Position numbers and translations under genes: made by a program
NCBI RefSeq assembly: GCF_023073355.1
Contig: NZ_JADPJI010000002.1
Span: 1,116,001-1,180,000 of the forward strand
DNA from: Bradyrhizobium sp. 199
Lineage (GTDB): Bacteria > Pseudomonadota > Alphaproteobacteria > Rhizobiales > Xanthobacteraceae
Direction of reading: 5' to 3'
Length of the DNA: 64,000 bases
Shown: in pieces, positions 43,230 to 50,512 of the stretch
Numbering within the stretch: position 1 is the first letter of the stretch
How the letters are laid out: every line of letters begins with the position of its first letter
Notes under the pieces: generated by a model
Told to the model about the DNA's origin: nothing
Database searches by the model: none
Seen by the model: only the letters and a program-made list of their open reading frames with translations

Positions 43230-44216
43230 TCATCGCCCGATCTTCGATGCGAGGTCGGCGATCGACTTCATCACCGCATCCCTCACGCCGGCATCATAGA
43301 GCGAATGTCCGGCGCCTTCCACGATGCGAAGCTCGGAACCCGGCCACACTTTCGTTAGGGCCTGCGATGTCTCGGGAGGGCACAGCAGATCGTAGCGGCC
43401 CTGGACGATGATGCCGGGAATGCCCGTGAGCCGGCCTGCGTTCCGCAACAAGTGGTGTTCGCTCATGAAGGAGTTGTTGATGAAATAATGCGCCTCCATG
43501 AACGGCGTCGCCGGCAGCGTGCGCCAGACGTTCAGTGACGCCAGGTCGAGCCGCGTCTTGGCGGGCTTGTGCTCGGACAAGGCGCGCTCGGTGTCATGCC
43601 AGGCGCGCGCCGCGGGTCCGTGAACGGCAGGATCGGCATCGAGGATGTGGCGCCAATAGGCGTCCACCGGCTGCGCCCGCTCTTCCGCTGGCAGCACGCT
43701 GAGAAAATCTTCGTAGAGCGCGGGATAAAATTGCGGCAGGCGCGAGCTGAACGCTGTCTCGACCTCCGTCCGCGTGCCAAGGAACGTCGCGCGTAGCGCA
43801 ATGCCGGACACGCGATCGGGATGCGCCTGCGCATACGCCAGCGCCAGCGTCGCGCCCCAGGAGCCGCCGACCACCATCCAGCGGTCGAAGCCGAACTTTT
43901 CGCGGATTGTCTCCATGTCCGCGATCAGATGCGCCGTGCTGTTGTGCTCGCGCGATCCCTTGGGACGGCTGCGGCCGCAGCCGCGCTGGTCGAACAGCAC
44001 CGCATGCATACGCTCGGGATCAAAAAGCCGGCGATGGTCGGGCTGGCAGCCCGAGCCGGGCCCGCCGTGCAGATAGACCGCGGCGATGCCGTCGCTGCGG
44101 CCGACGCTCTCGACATAGAGCTCATGGCCGGCGCTGACGGCGAGCATGTCGGACGTCAGCGGCGCAAACGGGTCGGCACGCCTTACGGATGTTCCTGCGT
44201 CGGCGTCAGGCGCCAT
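43230..44216 (-). CDS. pip: Prolyl aminopeptidase (proline iminopeptidase)
   Basis: A 328-residue alpha/beta-hydrolase of peptidase family S33 that removes N-terminal proline from peptides. It has the oxyanion HGGPGSGC with FDQRGCGRSRP, the nucleophile elbow GGSWGATLA, a cap domain, and the distal Asp and His in QGRYDLLCP and GAGHSLYD. The start is the ATG at 44216, which lies 11 bases inside the end of pqqE, so translation is coupled. An upstream extension to 44354 is Pro/Arg-rich and lies wholly within pqqE. No dedicated PqqF/PqqG protease gene is seen nearby, so this enzyme is a candidate for PqqA trimming, by context only. Confidence 0.88.
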   Translation of the reverse strand: MAPDADAGTSVRRADPFAPLTSDMLAVSAGHELYVESVGRSDGIAAVYLHGGPGSGCQPDHRRLFDPERMHAVLFDQRGCGRSRPKGSREHNSTAHLIADMETIREKFGFDRWMVVGGSWGATLALAYAQAHPDRVSGIALRATFLGTRTEVETAFSSRLPQFYPALYEDFLSVLPAEERAQPVDAYWRHILDADPAVHGPAARAWHDTERALSEHKPAKTRLDLASLNVWRTLPATPFMEAHYFINNSFMSEHHLLRNAGRLTGIPGIIVQGRYDLLCPPETSQALTKVWPGSELRIVEGAGHSLYDAGVRDAVMKSIADLASKIGR

Positions 44217-45387
44217 TCTCGGATTCCAGGGTGCCGCCGGCAAAATTGCGGTAGAGGAAGCGGCTGGTCTCGCCCTCGGCCTCGCGCTCGGCCTGCTTGA
44301 AGATGGTCTCGTGCAACGGCGACAACGCACAGGCGGGATCGGTGTTGGCGGCATCGCCGGTCAGCGCGAAAGCCTGGCAGCGGCAGCCGCCGAAATCGAT
44401 CTCGCGGAATTCGCAAGTCTTGCACGGCTCCTTCATCCAGCCGGTGCCGCGATAGCGGTTGAAGGCCTCGGAGTTCTGCCAGATCCAGGCAATCGAATGG
44501 TTGGAGCGCACCGATTCGAATTCGAGCCCGGTGATGCTCTCGGCGGCGTGGCAGGGCAGCACCTTGCCCGCGGGCGAGATGTTGAAGAACTGCCGGCCCC
44601 AGCCGCCCATGCATTTCTTCGGCCGCAACGCGTAATAATCGGGCACGACATAGTCGATCGTCAGCCGGCCCTTGAGCCGCTCGCGCGCCTCCTCGACGAT
44701 GCGGGTGCACTCGTCGAGCTGCGCCACCGTCGGCATCAGCGCGGCGCGGTTCTTCAGCGCCCAGCCGTAATATTGCACGTTGGCGACCTCGAGCCGGTCG
44801 GCGTCGAGATCGACAGACATCTGGATGATGTCAGGAAGCTGGTGCAAATTCTGCCGATGCATCACCGCGTTCACGGTGAGCGGCAAATCGAGCTCGCGTG
44901 TCCATTTCGCCACTTCAAGCTTCTTGCGATGGCCGTTCCTGTAGCCGGCGACGCGATCGGCAAGGCCCTCTTCGACGCCCTGGAAGCTGATCTGCACATG
45001 GCAGAGCCCGGCATCGGCCAGTTCGCCCAGCCGCTCGCGCGTCAGCAGCACGGCCGAGGTGATGAGGTTGGTGTAGAGCCCGACGTCGGTGGCATGCTTG
45101 ACCAGCTCGACAAGGTCTTTGCGCGCGGTCGGCTCGCCGCCGGAGAAATGCACCTGGAGCACGCCGATCTCGGCGAGCTCGCTCAGCACCTTCTTCCATT
45201 CGTCGGTGGTCAACTCCTTGCCGGAGCGGTCGAGCTCGACGGGGTTGGAGCAATAGGGACATTGCAGTGGACAGCGATGGGTGATCTCGAGCAGCACCGC
45301 GAGCGGAATGCCGAAGGTCTCCGCCGTCGAACGCTGCCTCTCCAGCACCGCGAGGCTGTCGCTGGGTGGGATGGTCACGTCGCTCAT
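44206..45387 (-). CDS. pqqE: PqqA peptide cyclase PqqE (radical SAM)
   Basis: Radical SAM enzyme that forms the carbon-carbon bond between Glu and Tyr of PqqA, the first step of pyrroloquinoline quinone synthesis. The CxxxCxxC motif is C39-C43-C46 (THRCPLQCPYCSNP). A SPASM domain follows with Cys in LRPKKCMGGW, CKTCEF and GGCRCQAFA. Length 393 aa is typical. The ATG at 45387 overlaps the pqqD stop by four bases, after GGGAG. The end overlaps pip by 11 bases. Requires PqqD as peptide chaperone. Confidence 0.95.
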   Translation of the reverse strand: MSDVTIPPSDSLAVLERQRSTAETFGIPLAVLLEITHRCPLQCPYCSNPVELDRSGKELTTDEWKKVLSELAEIGVLQVHFSGGEPTARKDLVELVKHATDVGLYTNLITSAVLLTRERLGELADAGLCHVQISFQGVEEGLADRVAGYRNGHRKKLEVAKWTRELDLPLTVNAVMHRQNLHQLPDIIQMSVDLDADRLEVANVQYYGWALKNRAALMPTVAQLDECTRIVEEARERLKGRLTIDYVVPDYYALRPKKCMGGWGRQFFNISPAGKVLPCHAAESITGLEFESVRSNHSIAWIWQNSEAFNRYRGTGWMKEPCKTCEFREIDFGGCRCQAFALTGDAANTDPACALSPLHETIFKQAEREAEGETSRFLYRNFAGGTLESENGA

Positions 45388-45695
45388 GACGTCTTCTCCC
45401 TGATCTCGGTGAGGAAGCCCTTGTCGGCGAGATCCTGCAGCATGACGATGACGTCGGCCAGGATCGCCTCGCGTGGAGCCGCATATTTCGCCGCGAGCTG
45501 ATCGGACACGTCGCCGACACTGCGCTTGCCGTCGCAGAGTTGCAAGACTTCCACGGCGATCTCGTCGGGCGCCAGCACCCGCTCCGGCGCCAGGATCACC
45601 CACACCTTGCGGGTCTCGTCGTATTTCAGCTTGGCATGCCGCGGCAGCACGGGGCGGCTTGCCTCGCTGACGCTGATATTGCGCGGCCCGGCCAT
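45384..45695 (-). CDS. pqqD: PQQ biosynthesis peptide chaperone PqqD
   Basis: A 103-residue protein that binds PqqA and presents it to PqqE. Family pattern: RPVLPRHAKLKYDETRKVWVILAPERV, LAPDEIAVEVLQLCDG, then LAAKYAAPREAILADVIVMLQDLADKGFL. The winged-helix-like fold is inferred from the family. The ATG at 45695 follows AGGGAG and lies 11 bases after pqqC; a longer reading to 45821 lies inside pqqC. The stop overlaps pqqE. Confidence 0.93.
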   Translation of the reverse strand: MAGPRNISVSEASRPVLPRHAKLKYDETRKVWVILAPERVLAPDEIAVEVLQLCDGKRSVGDVSDQLAAKYAAPREAILADVIVMLQDLADKGFLTEIREKTS

Positions 45696-45706
45696 CCCGT
45701 TGCTCC

Positions 45707-46486
45707 CTAGGCCGCTTTGGGCACGAATGCGCCCGGCGGAATGTGGCCCTCGACATAGGCGTGCTGGAGCGCATCCAGCTGCACCCACAACACGTTGGTC
45801 TTGAAGATCAGCGCGTTGCACACAAGCGCGCGCTGCTCCGGCGTCGTGGCGTGCGCCTTGACATAGTCGAGCGCGAAGCCGGCATCGCGCGGCGCCTGCG
45901 CCAGGCGGCGCTTGAAATAGCTCATGATGTCGGGGTTGACGAAGTCGTAGTGCTCCAGCATGCCGGAGATACGCTCTTCATGCAGGTTCGGCGCGAACAA
46001 TTCGGTGAGCGAGGAGGCGATCGCCTCCAGCGGGCTTTTTTCGCGACAATAGTGCACGTAAGCCTCCACCGCGAAGCGCGTCGCCGGCAAAATTCCTTCC
46101 GTCGATTCCACGTAGGCCGTGTCGAGGCCGAGGCCTTCGGTCAGCTTCAGCCAGCGCTCGATGCCGCCTTCGCTTCCGACATCGCCGTCGTGGTCCTCGA
46201 TGCGATGGCGCCACTCTACGCGCGTGGCGCGGTCGCGGAAGCGCGAGATCACCACGGCGTCCTTGATCGGGATCGTGCTCTGGTAATAGTAGCGGTTCAG
46301 CGCCCAGGCCTGCACCTGGCCCTTGTTGAGCTTGCCGCCGTGCAGCAGCTTATGAAACGGATGCAGGCTGTGATAGCGCGTCGCCCCGATATGGCGCAGC
46401 GCCGCCTCGAGCTCATCGGCGCTGCTGAGCCTGATGTCCTTGCCGATCGAGAGCGCAGTCATTCCAGTCATTGACGCCGCATTCAC
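45707..46486 (-). CDS. pqqC: Pyrroloquinoline-quinone synthase PqqC
   Basis: Catalyses the final ring closure and eight-electron oxidation to PQQ without a metal cofactor. A 259-residue all-helical protein with the signature YHSLHPFHKLLHGGKLNKGQVQAWALNRYYYQ near 38-69, RHRIEDHDGD near 93-102 and EAYVHYCRE; the many conserved His and Tyr line the active site. The GTG at 46486 overlaps the pqqB stop by four bases (GTGA) with GGAG eight bases upstream; ATG codons at 46471 and 46462 are alternatives. Gene order pqqABCDE is complete. Confidence 0.95.
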   Translation of the reverse strand: MNAASMTGMTALSIGKDIRLSSADELEAALRHIGATRYHSLHPFHKLLHGGKLNKGQVQAWALNRYYYQSTIPIKDAVVISRFRDRATRVEWRHRIEDHDGDVGSEGGIERWLKLTEGLGLDTAYVESTEGILPATRFAVEAYVHYCREKSPLEAIASSLTELFAPNLHEERISGMLEHYDFVNPDIMSYFKRRLAQAPRDAGFALDYVKAHATTPEQRALVCNALIFKTNVLWVQLDALQHAYVEGHIPPGAFVPKAA

Positions 46487-47412
46487 AGCACGATCTCCGT
46501 TCCGTCGGCCGGTATCTGCCAGCCTGCCGCCTCCGCGGCCTTGCGCTCCAGGGAGGCGGGCAGGAGTGTCGGGTTCGAGTTATTGATATGCAGAAAGACC
46601 TTCCTGTCGAGCGTGAGGTCGGCCAGCCGTGCGATGGCGCCGGACTCGCCGGACATGGCGACATGTCCCATGCTCTTGCCTGTCTTCTGGCCGAGCCCGG
46701 CCTTGATCATCTCGTCGTCGCGCCACACCGTGCCGTCAAAGAACACCAAGGCGGCGCCGTCGATTTCGGCCTTGAGCGCGTCGGTGACCTCGGCGCAGGC
46801 TGCGATGAAGTAGAAGCACTTGCCCGTCGCCTTGTCAGTGATCTTCAGCCCCAGCGTATCGCCATCGCCGCTCTCCCCGCCGGGATGTGCCTTGCCCTCA
46901 AGATACCAGGCCGACTTGCCCGAGACTGCGAAGGGCAGCACCTCCAGCCCCGAGCGTGTGCCGTCGGTGAGGCGCGGCTCGAATGGCTCGTGAATGCCGA
47001 TCGGCTGGCGCCGCACGTGCTTCTCGTTCAGCACGTTGAAGATGCTGTTGCTGGCAAGGATCGCCAGTACCTTCTCATGCGCATAGATCGTGAACGGCGA
47101 GCTCTCGCGCATCGACAGCAGCCCCGCCACCGCGTCCACTTCGCTGTTGGTCAAAATCACGCCCGCAATCGGCGTATGGCGCAGCGCCCCGGCCTTGGGG
47201 TGCAGTTGCGGCGTGGCATTCAATTGCTGGCGCAGATCGGGGGAGGCATTGATCAAGAACCAATGCTCGCCGTCGCCGCTGAAGGCGACCGAGGCCTGGG
47301 TTCTCTGAAACTCTGGGCCGTTTTCACGGGCCGCCCGGCAACCCTCGCAACCGCAATTCCATTGCGGCACTCCGCCGCCGGCTGCGGCGCCCAGGACGAC
47401 GACGCGAAGCAT
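46483..47412 (-). CDS. pqqB: PQQ biosynthesis protein PqqB
   Basis: A 309-residue metallo-beta-lactamase-fold protein, implicated in hydroxylating the Tyr-derived ring of the PqqA product. The family N-terminus LGAAAGGGVPQWNCGCEGCRAAR is present with the structural Zn Cys set (C20, C22, C25). The segment where the fold usually has HxHxDH reads LTNSEVDAVAGLL, with no His. A later GHVAMSG supplies a His. The ATG at 47412 follows CAGGAG. A large hairpin lies in the 133-base gap to pqqA. The stop overlaps pqqC. Confidence 0.92.
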   Translation of the reverse strand: MLRVVVLGAAAGGGVPQWNCGCEGCRAARENGPEFQRTQASVAFSGDGEHWFLINASPDLRQQLNATPQLHPKAGALRHTPIAGVILTNSEVDAVAGLLSMRESSPFTIYAHEKVLAILASNSIFNVLNEKHVRRQPIGIHEPFEPRLTDGTRSGLEVLPFAVSGKSAWYLEGKAHPGGESGDGDTLGLKITDKATGKCFYFIAACAEVTDALKAEIDGAALVFFDGTVWRDDEMIKAGLGQKTGKSMGHVAMSGESGAIARLADLTLDRKVFLHINNSNPTLLPASLERKAAEAAGWQIPADGTEIVL

Positions 47413-47438
47413 GATCCGTCTCCTGGAGGCAACGTCGC

Positions 47439-47520
47439 CAGGTGGATCTCAGGCCGGCACAGTTTTTATCTTCCGGAAACTGATCGTGACCGAAAGAACG
47501 TGCGCCGAGAGATCCACCTG
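47439..47520 (-). promoter_or_regulatory. Long hairpin in the pqqA-pqqB intercistronic region
   Basis: Perfect 12-base arms CAGGTGGATCTC (47439-47450) and GAGATCCACCTG (47509-47520). Inside is a second stem, CAGTTT (47460-47465) with AAACTG (47477-47482), whose top contains TTCCGGAA. It lies between the pqqA stop and the pqqB ribosome-binding site. It could stabilise the pqqA message or reduce read-through, giving more PqqA than the enzymes. Confidence 0.65.
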
Positions 47521-47545
47521 CGCAGAACGCAAACTCACCAGCCGC

Positions 47546-47626
47546 TTACTTGCGGGTGGCGCTCACATACATGTTGATTTCCATGCCGCAGGGCACTTCA
47601 ACGATCTTCGGGGCTTTCCAAGCCAT
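47546..47626 (-). CDS. pqqA: PQQ precursor peptide PqqA
   Basis: A 26-residue ribosomally made precursor whose Glu and Tyr become PQQ. It reads MAWKAPKIVEVPCGMEINMY followed by VSATRK, with the crosslinked pair E16 and Y20 in the invariant E-x3-Y spacing. GGAG lies seven to eight bases before the ATG. It is first in the pqq operon, with a 133-base gap containing a hairpin before pqqB. Its promoter must lie in 47627-47872, shared with the divergent DUF6894 gene. Confidence 0.95.
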   Translation of the reverse strand: MAWKAPKIVEVPCGMEINMYVSATRK

Positions 47627-47872
47627 TTTGGCACTCCATTTTCGCGAATTCGGACGTATCCGCCCATCCTTAAGTTAGTGCGCGTCGCAAAGTTCGCCAG
47701 TGAAATTTTCCCGAGAAAGGCCATGTTGCGGCGCGAAAAGTGCCGGGAACACCACTTCTGACACGCTGCCTTGCATCAGGCGCATTCGGTCGCGAACCCT
47801 GTCCTGATAAAGCAGTTGTGAGTGCAGTGCAGCTTTCAATCCGGTACAGGCGCCCCAAACTGGATCTTCGTG

Positions 47873-48130
47873 ATGCCCAAATATTTCTTCAACACCCGCA
47901 TCGGCGACGAACTGATCGTGGATCCCGAAGGCGAGGACCTGCGCAACCCCGACCGCGCCTGGGAGGTCGCCCGCCAGATGATCCTGGAAGTGGTGAAGTC
48001 CGAGGGCGCCCAGCGCGCCCTGCTGGAGGCCGTGATCGAGGTCACCGACGTCGAAGGCGACATCGTGCTGGAATTTCCCTTCACCGAGGCCCTCCTGGAC
48101 GTCCCGGACCCCTCAGCAACAAGGCATTAG
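47873..48130 (+). CDS. DUF6894 family small protein
   Basis: An 85-residue protein beginning MPKYFFNTRIGDELIVDPEGEDL, the pattern of DUF6894 proteins that are very numerous in Bradyrhizobium. It continues with an amphipathic helix (AWEVARQMILEVV) and an acidic beta-strand region. Function unknown. The ATG at 47873 is preceded in frame by a GTG at 47870; the family starts at Met. It diverges from pqqA and lies 104 bases before the amidase. Confidence 0.78.
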   Translation: MPKYFFNTRIGDELIVDPEGEDLRNPDRAWEVARQMILEVVKSEGAQRALLEAVIEVTDVEGDIVLEFPFTEALLDVPDPSATRH

Positions 48131-48234
48131 CCCCACCTCTCTCCCGTCATTTCTTCGTGCCCTTCGCCCTGCGAAATGCGCATGGCTTTGCCGCGTTCCC
48201 GGCGCTAAAAGACGCCGGTCATACGGAGCAAGCC

Positions 48235-49635
48235 ATGCAAGATCTCTGGCGCCTGTCGGCCGCCGACCTCGCCACCCTCGTCAGGTCCAGAAAGGTCTCC
48301 GCCAGGGAGGCCGCCAAGGCCGGGCTCGCCCGCCTGGACGCCGTCAATCCCCAGCTCAACGCCGTGATCGACCACCGTCCTGACGACGTGCTCAAGCAGG
48401 CCGACGCCGTCGATGCCGCTATCGCGAAAGGCGAGGACCCCGGCGTGCTCGCCGGCGTACCCGTCACCATCAAGGCCAATGTCGACCAGGAGGGCTTTGC
48501 CACGACCAATGGCCTCAAGCTCCAGCGCGATTTGATCGCGCGCGAGGACAATCCGGTCGTCGCCAATTTCCGCAAAGCCGGCGCGATCCTGCTCGGCCGC
48601 ACCAATTGCCCGGCCTTCTCCTATCGCTGGTTCACCACCAATCTGGTCCACGGCGACACCAAGAACCCGCGCGACGCCTCGCTGACGCCGGGCGGTTCCT
48701 CCGGCGGCGCCGGTTCGGCGGTCGCGGCCGGTATCGGCCATATTGCCCATGGCACCGACATCGCCGGCTCGATCCGCTATCCCGCCTATGCCTGCGGCGT
48801 GCACGGCCTGCGCCCGACCCTCGGCCGCATTCCCGCCTTCAATCCGGCGCTGCCGGAGCGTCCGATCGGGCCGCAGATCATGGCGGTCTCGGGTCCGCTT
48901 GCGCGCACGGTCAACGACATCAGAATTTCGCTCGAAGCCATGTCGGCCCGCGACATCCGCGACCCCTGGTTCGCGCCGGTGCCGCTGCAAGGCCCCGCAC
49001 GGGAAAAGCGTGCCGCGCTCTGCCTCAATCCGGGCGGGCTCGCCACCATACCGGAGGTGAAGGCGGCGGTGAGCGATGCCGGCAAGCGGCTCGAGCGCGC
49101 GGGTTGGACCGTCGACATCATCGAGGATACGCCGCCGATGCGCGAGGCGGTAGACTGGCAGATCAAGCTCTGGCTCGGCGACGGTTATGAGGCGCAGTTG
49201 GAGATGGCCGAGCGTGAGGGCGATCCCGGTGCGCTGGCGTGCCTCCGCGGCAACCGCAGCAGGGTCATGCCAATGGACCAGGCGAATTACGCGAAGGCGC
49301 TGACCCGACGCGCCACGCTGACCCGCGACTGGATGCTGTTCTTCGAAAAATATGCAGTGCTGTTGACGCCGGTCTCCGGCGAGTTGCCGTTCCCCGATCA
49401 TCTCGACCGCAAGGACGACGACTCCTTCAAGCGGGTCTGGGAAGCCCAGCTGCCGCAGATCGCGATTCCCTTCATGGGATTGCCGGGCCTTGTGGTCTCC
49501 ACAGGTCTTGTCGGCAAGGCGCCGGTCGGCGTGCACATCGTCTCCGGCCGCTATCGCGAGGATCTCTGTCTCCTCGCAGGCGAAGCGATCGAGGCCGGCG
49601 GCGTGCCGCCGTCGCCAATCGATCCCGTGGGCTAG
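48235..49635 (+). CDS. Amidase signature family protein
   Basis: A 466-residue serine amidase of the amidase-signature family. The Ser-cisSer-Lys triad is visible: K80 in PVTIKANVD, S155 in TPGGSSGG, S179 in DIAGSIRYPA. The adjacent sequences NCPAFSYRWFTTN and VSGPLARTVNDIR fit the family, which includes acetamide, indoleacetamide and aryl-amide hydrolases; the substrate is not readable. A GGAG lies seven bases before the ATG at 48235. A reading extended to 47740 overlaps the DUF6894 gene and lacks similarity. It lies two bases before the glutathione peroxidase gene. Confidence 0.88.
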   Translation: MQDLWRLSAADLATLVRSRKVSAREAAKAGLARLDAVNPQLNAVIDHRPDDVLKQADAVDAAIAKGEDPGVLAGVPVTIKANVDQEGFATTNGLKLQRDLIAREDNPVVANFRKAGAILLGRTNCPAFSYRWFTTNLVHGDTKNPRDASLTPGGSSGGAGSAVAAGIGHIAHGTDIAGSIRYPAYACGVHGLRPTLGRIPAFNPALPERPIGPQIMAVSGPLARTVNDIRISLEAMSARDIRDPWFAPVPLQGPAREKRAALCLNPGGLATIPEVKAAVSDAGKRLERAGWTVDIIEDTPPMREAVDWQIKLWLGDGYEAQLEMAEREGDPGALACLRGNRSRVMPMDQANYAKALTRRATLTRDWMLFFEKYAVLLTPVSGELPFPDHLDRKDDDSFKRVWEAQLPQIAIPFMGLPGLVVSTGLVGKAPVGVHIVSGRYREDLCLLAGEAIEAGGVPPSPIDPVG

Positions 49636-49637
49636 CG

Positions 49638-50114
49638 ATGTCCGTGATCTACGAGTTCAAGGCCAACTCGCTTGCCGGCGAGGAGGTCGCGATGCGCCGC
49701 TTCGAAGGGCAGGTGCTGCTGATCGTCAACACTGCGAGCAAATGCGGCTTCACGCCGCAATATCGCGGGCTGGAAGATCTCTATCGCGATCTGTCGCCGC
49801 GCGGCTTCTCCGTGCTCGGCTTTCCCTGCAACCAGTTCGGGGCGCAGGAGCCAGGGCAGGCGAACGAGATCCAGGCATTCTGCTCGACCAATTACGACGT
49901 CACCTTTCCCCTGTTCGAGAAGGTCGACGTCAACGGCGCAAATGCGCACCCTCTGTATGAGTACCTGAAACGTCAGCAATCCGGGCTTCTCGGCGCCTCC
50001 ATCAAATGGAATTTCACCAAATTCCTGGTGGACCGTGCCGGCAAGGTGATCGCGCGCTACGCACCGACCGCCCGGCCCGAAGGATTGCGCAATCAAATCG
50101 AGACCCTGTTATGA
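49638..50114 (+). CDS. Glutathione peroxidase (Cys type)
   Basis: A 158-residue thiol peroxidase of the GPx family. The peroxidatic C36 is in NTASKCGFTPQY; it uses Cys, not selenocysteine. Gln is in FPCNQFGAQEPG and Trp-Asn in IKWNFTKFLVD, completing the Cys-Gln-Trp-Asn tetrad. The extra Cys in FPCNQF suits a thioredoxin-linked two-Cys cycle as in many bacterial GPx. The ATG at 49638 is two bases after the amidase stop. The end overlaps the DUF3297 gene (ATGA). It likely reduces peroxides and lipid hydroperoxides in the cytosol. Confidence 0.92.
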   Translation: MSVIYEFKANSLAGEEVAMRRFEGQVLLIVNTASKCGFTPQYRGLEDLYRDLSPRGFSVLGFPCNQFGAQEPGQANEIQAFCSTNYDVTFPLFEKVDVNGANAHPLYEYLKRQQSGLLGASIKWNFTKFLVDRAGKVIARYAPTARPEGLRNQIETLL

Positions 50115-50368
50115 GCGAGACAATCATGAGCGACGAATTTCCGGACCGCCTGTCGGTCGATCCGAACAGCCCCTATTACAACGCGGACATCCTGTCGCGC
50201 GACGTCGGCATCCGCTTCAAGGGCGTCGAGAAAACCAATGTCGAGGAATACTGCATCAGCGAAGGCTGGGTCCGCGTCACCGCAGGCAACGCCAAGGACC
50301 GCCACGGCAACCCGCTGACCATCAAGGTGCACGGCCCGGTCGAGCCGTATTTCAGGGATAAGAAGTAG
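50111..50368 (+). CDS. DUF3297 family protein
   Basis: An 85-residue soluble protein with the DUF3297 pattern DRLSVDPNSPYYNADIL, GIRFKGVEKTNVEEYCISEGWVRV and GNPLTIKVHGPVEPYF. Function unknown. The first ATG overlaps the glutathione peroxidase stop by four bases; an ATG at 50126 (before SDEFPDRLSV) is an equally good start. Probably the last gene of the amidase-gpx-DUF3297 group. An inverted repeat follows 30 bases after the stop. Confidence 0.85.
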   Translation: MSETIMSDEFPDRLSVDPNSPYYNADILSRDVGIRFKGVEKTNVEEYCISEGWVRVTAGNAKDRHGNPLTIKVHGPVEPYFRDKK

Positions 50369-50398
50369 TTTGAGCTGAACGCGCGCCGTGAGGTGCGC

Positions 50399-50481
50399 CG
50401 TCATGCCCGGGCTTGTCCCGGGCATCCACGTTCTTCGACGCGGCTAAGACGTGGATGGCGGGGGCAAGCCCGGCCATGACG
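50399..50481. repeat. Inverted repeat element
   Basis: CGTCATG (50399-50405) pairs with CATGACG (50475-50481) and CATCCACGT (50423-50431) with ACGTGGATG (50449-50457). Between them are near-complementary GGGCTTG and CAAGCCC runs, plus local GCCCGGG stems. It is the typical alphaproteobacterial intergenic repeat and lies between the DUF3297 and D-tartrate dehydratase genes. Confidence 0.8.
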
Positions 50482-50512
50482 AGAGGAGAGAGCCCGTAAG
50501 AAAGCCAAGCCC

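Noticed and set aside
45388..45774. N-terminal extension of pqqE
   Set aside because: Covers pqqD in another frame; the radical SAM family begins at the ATG at 45387.
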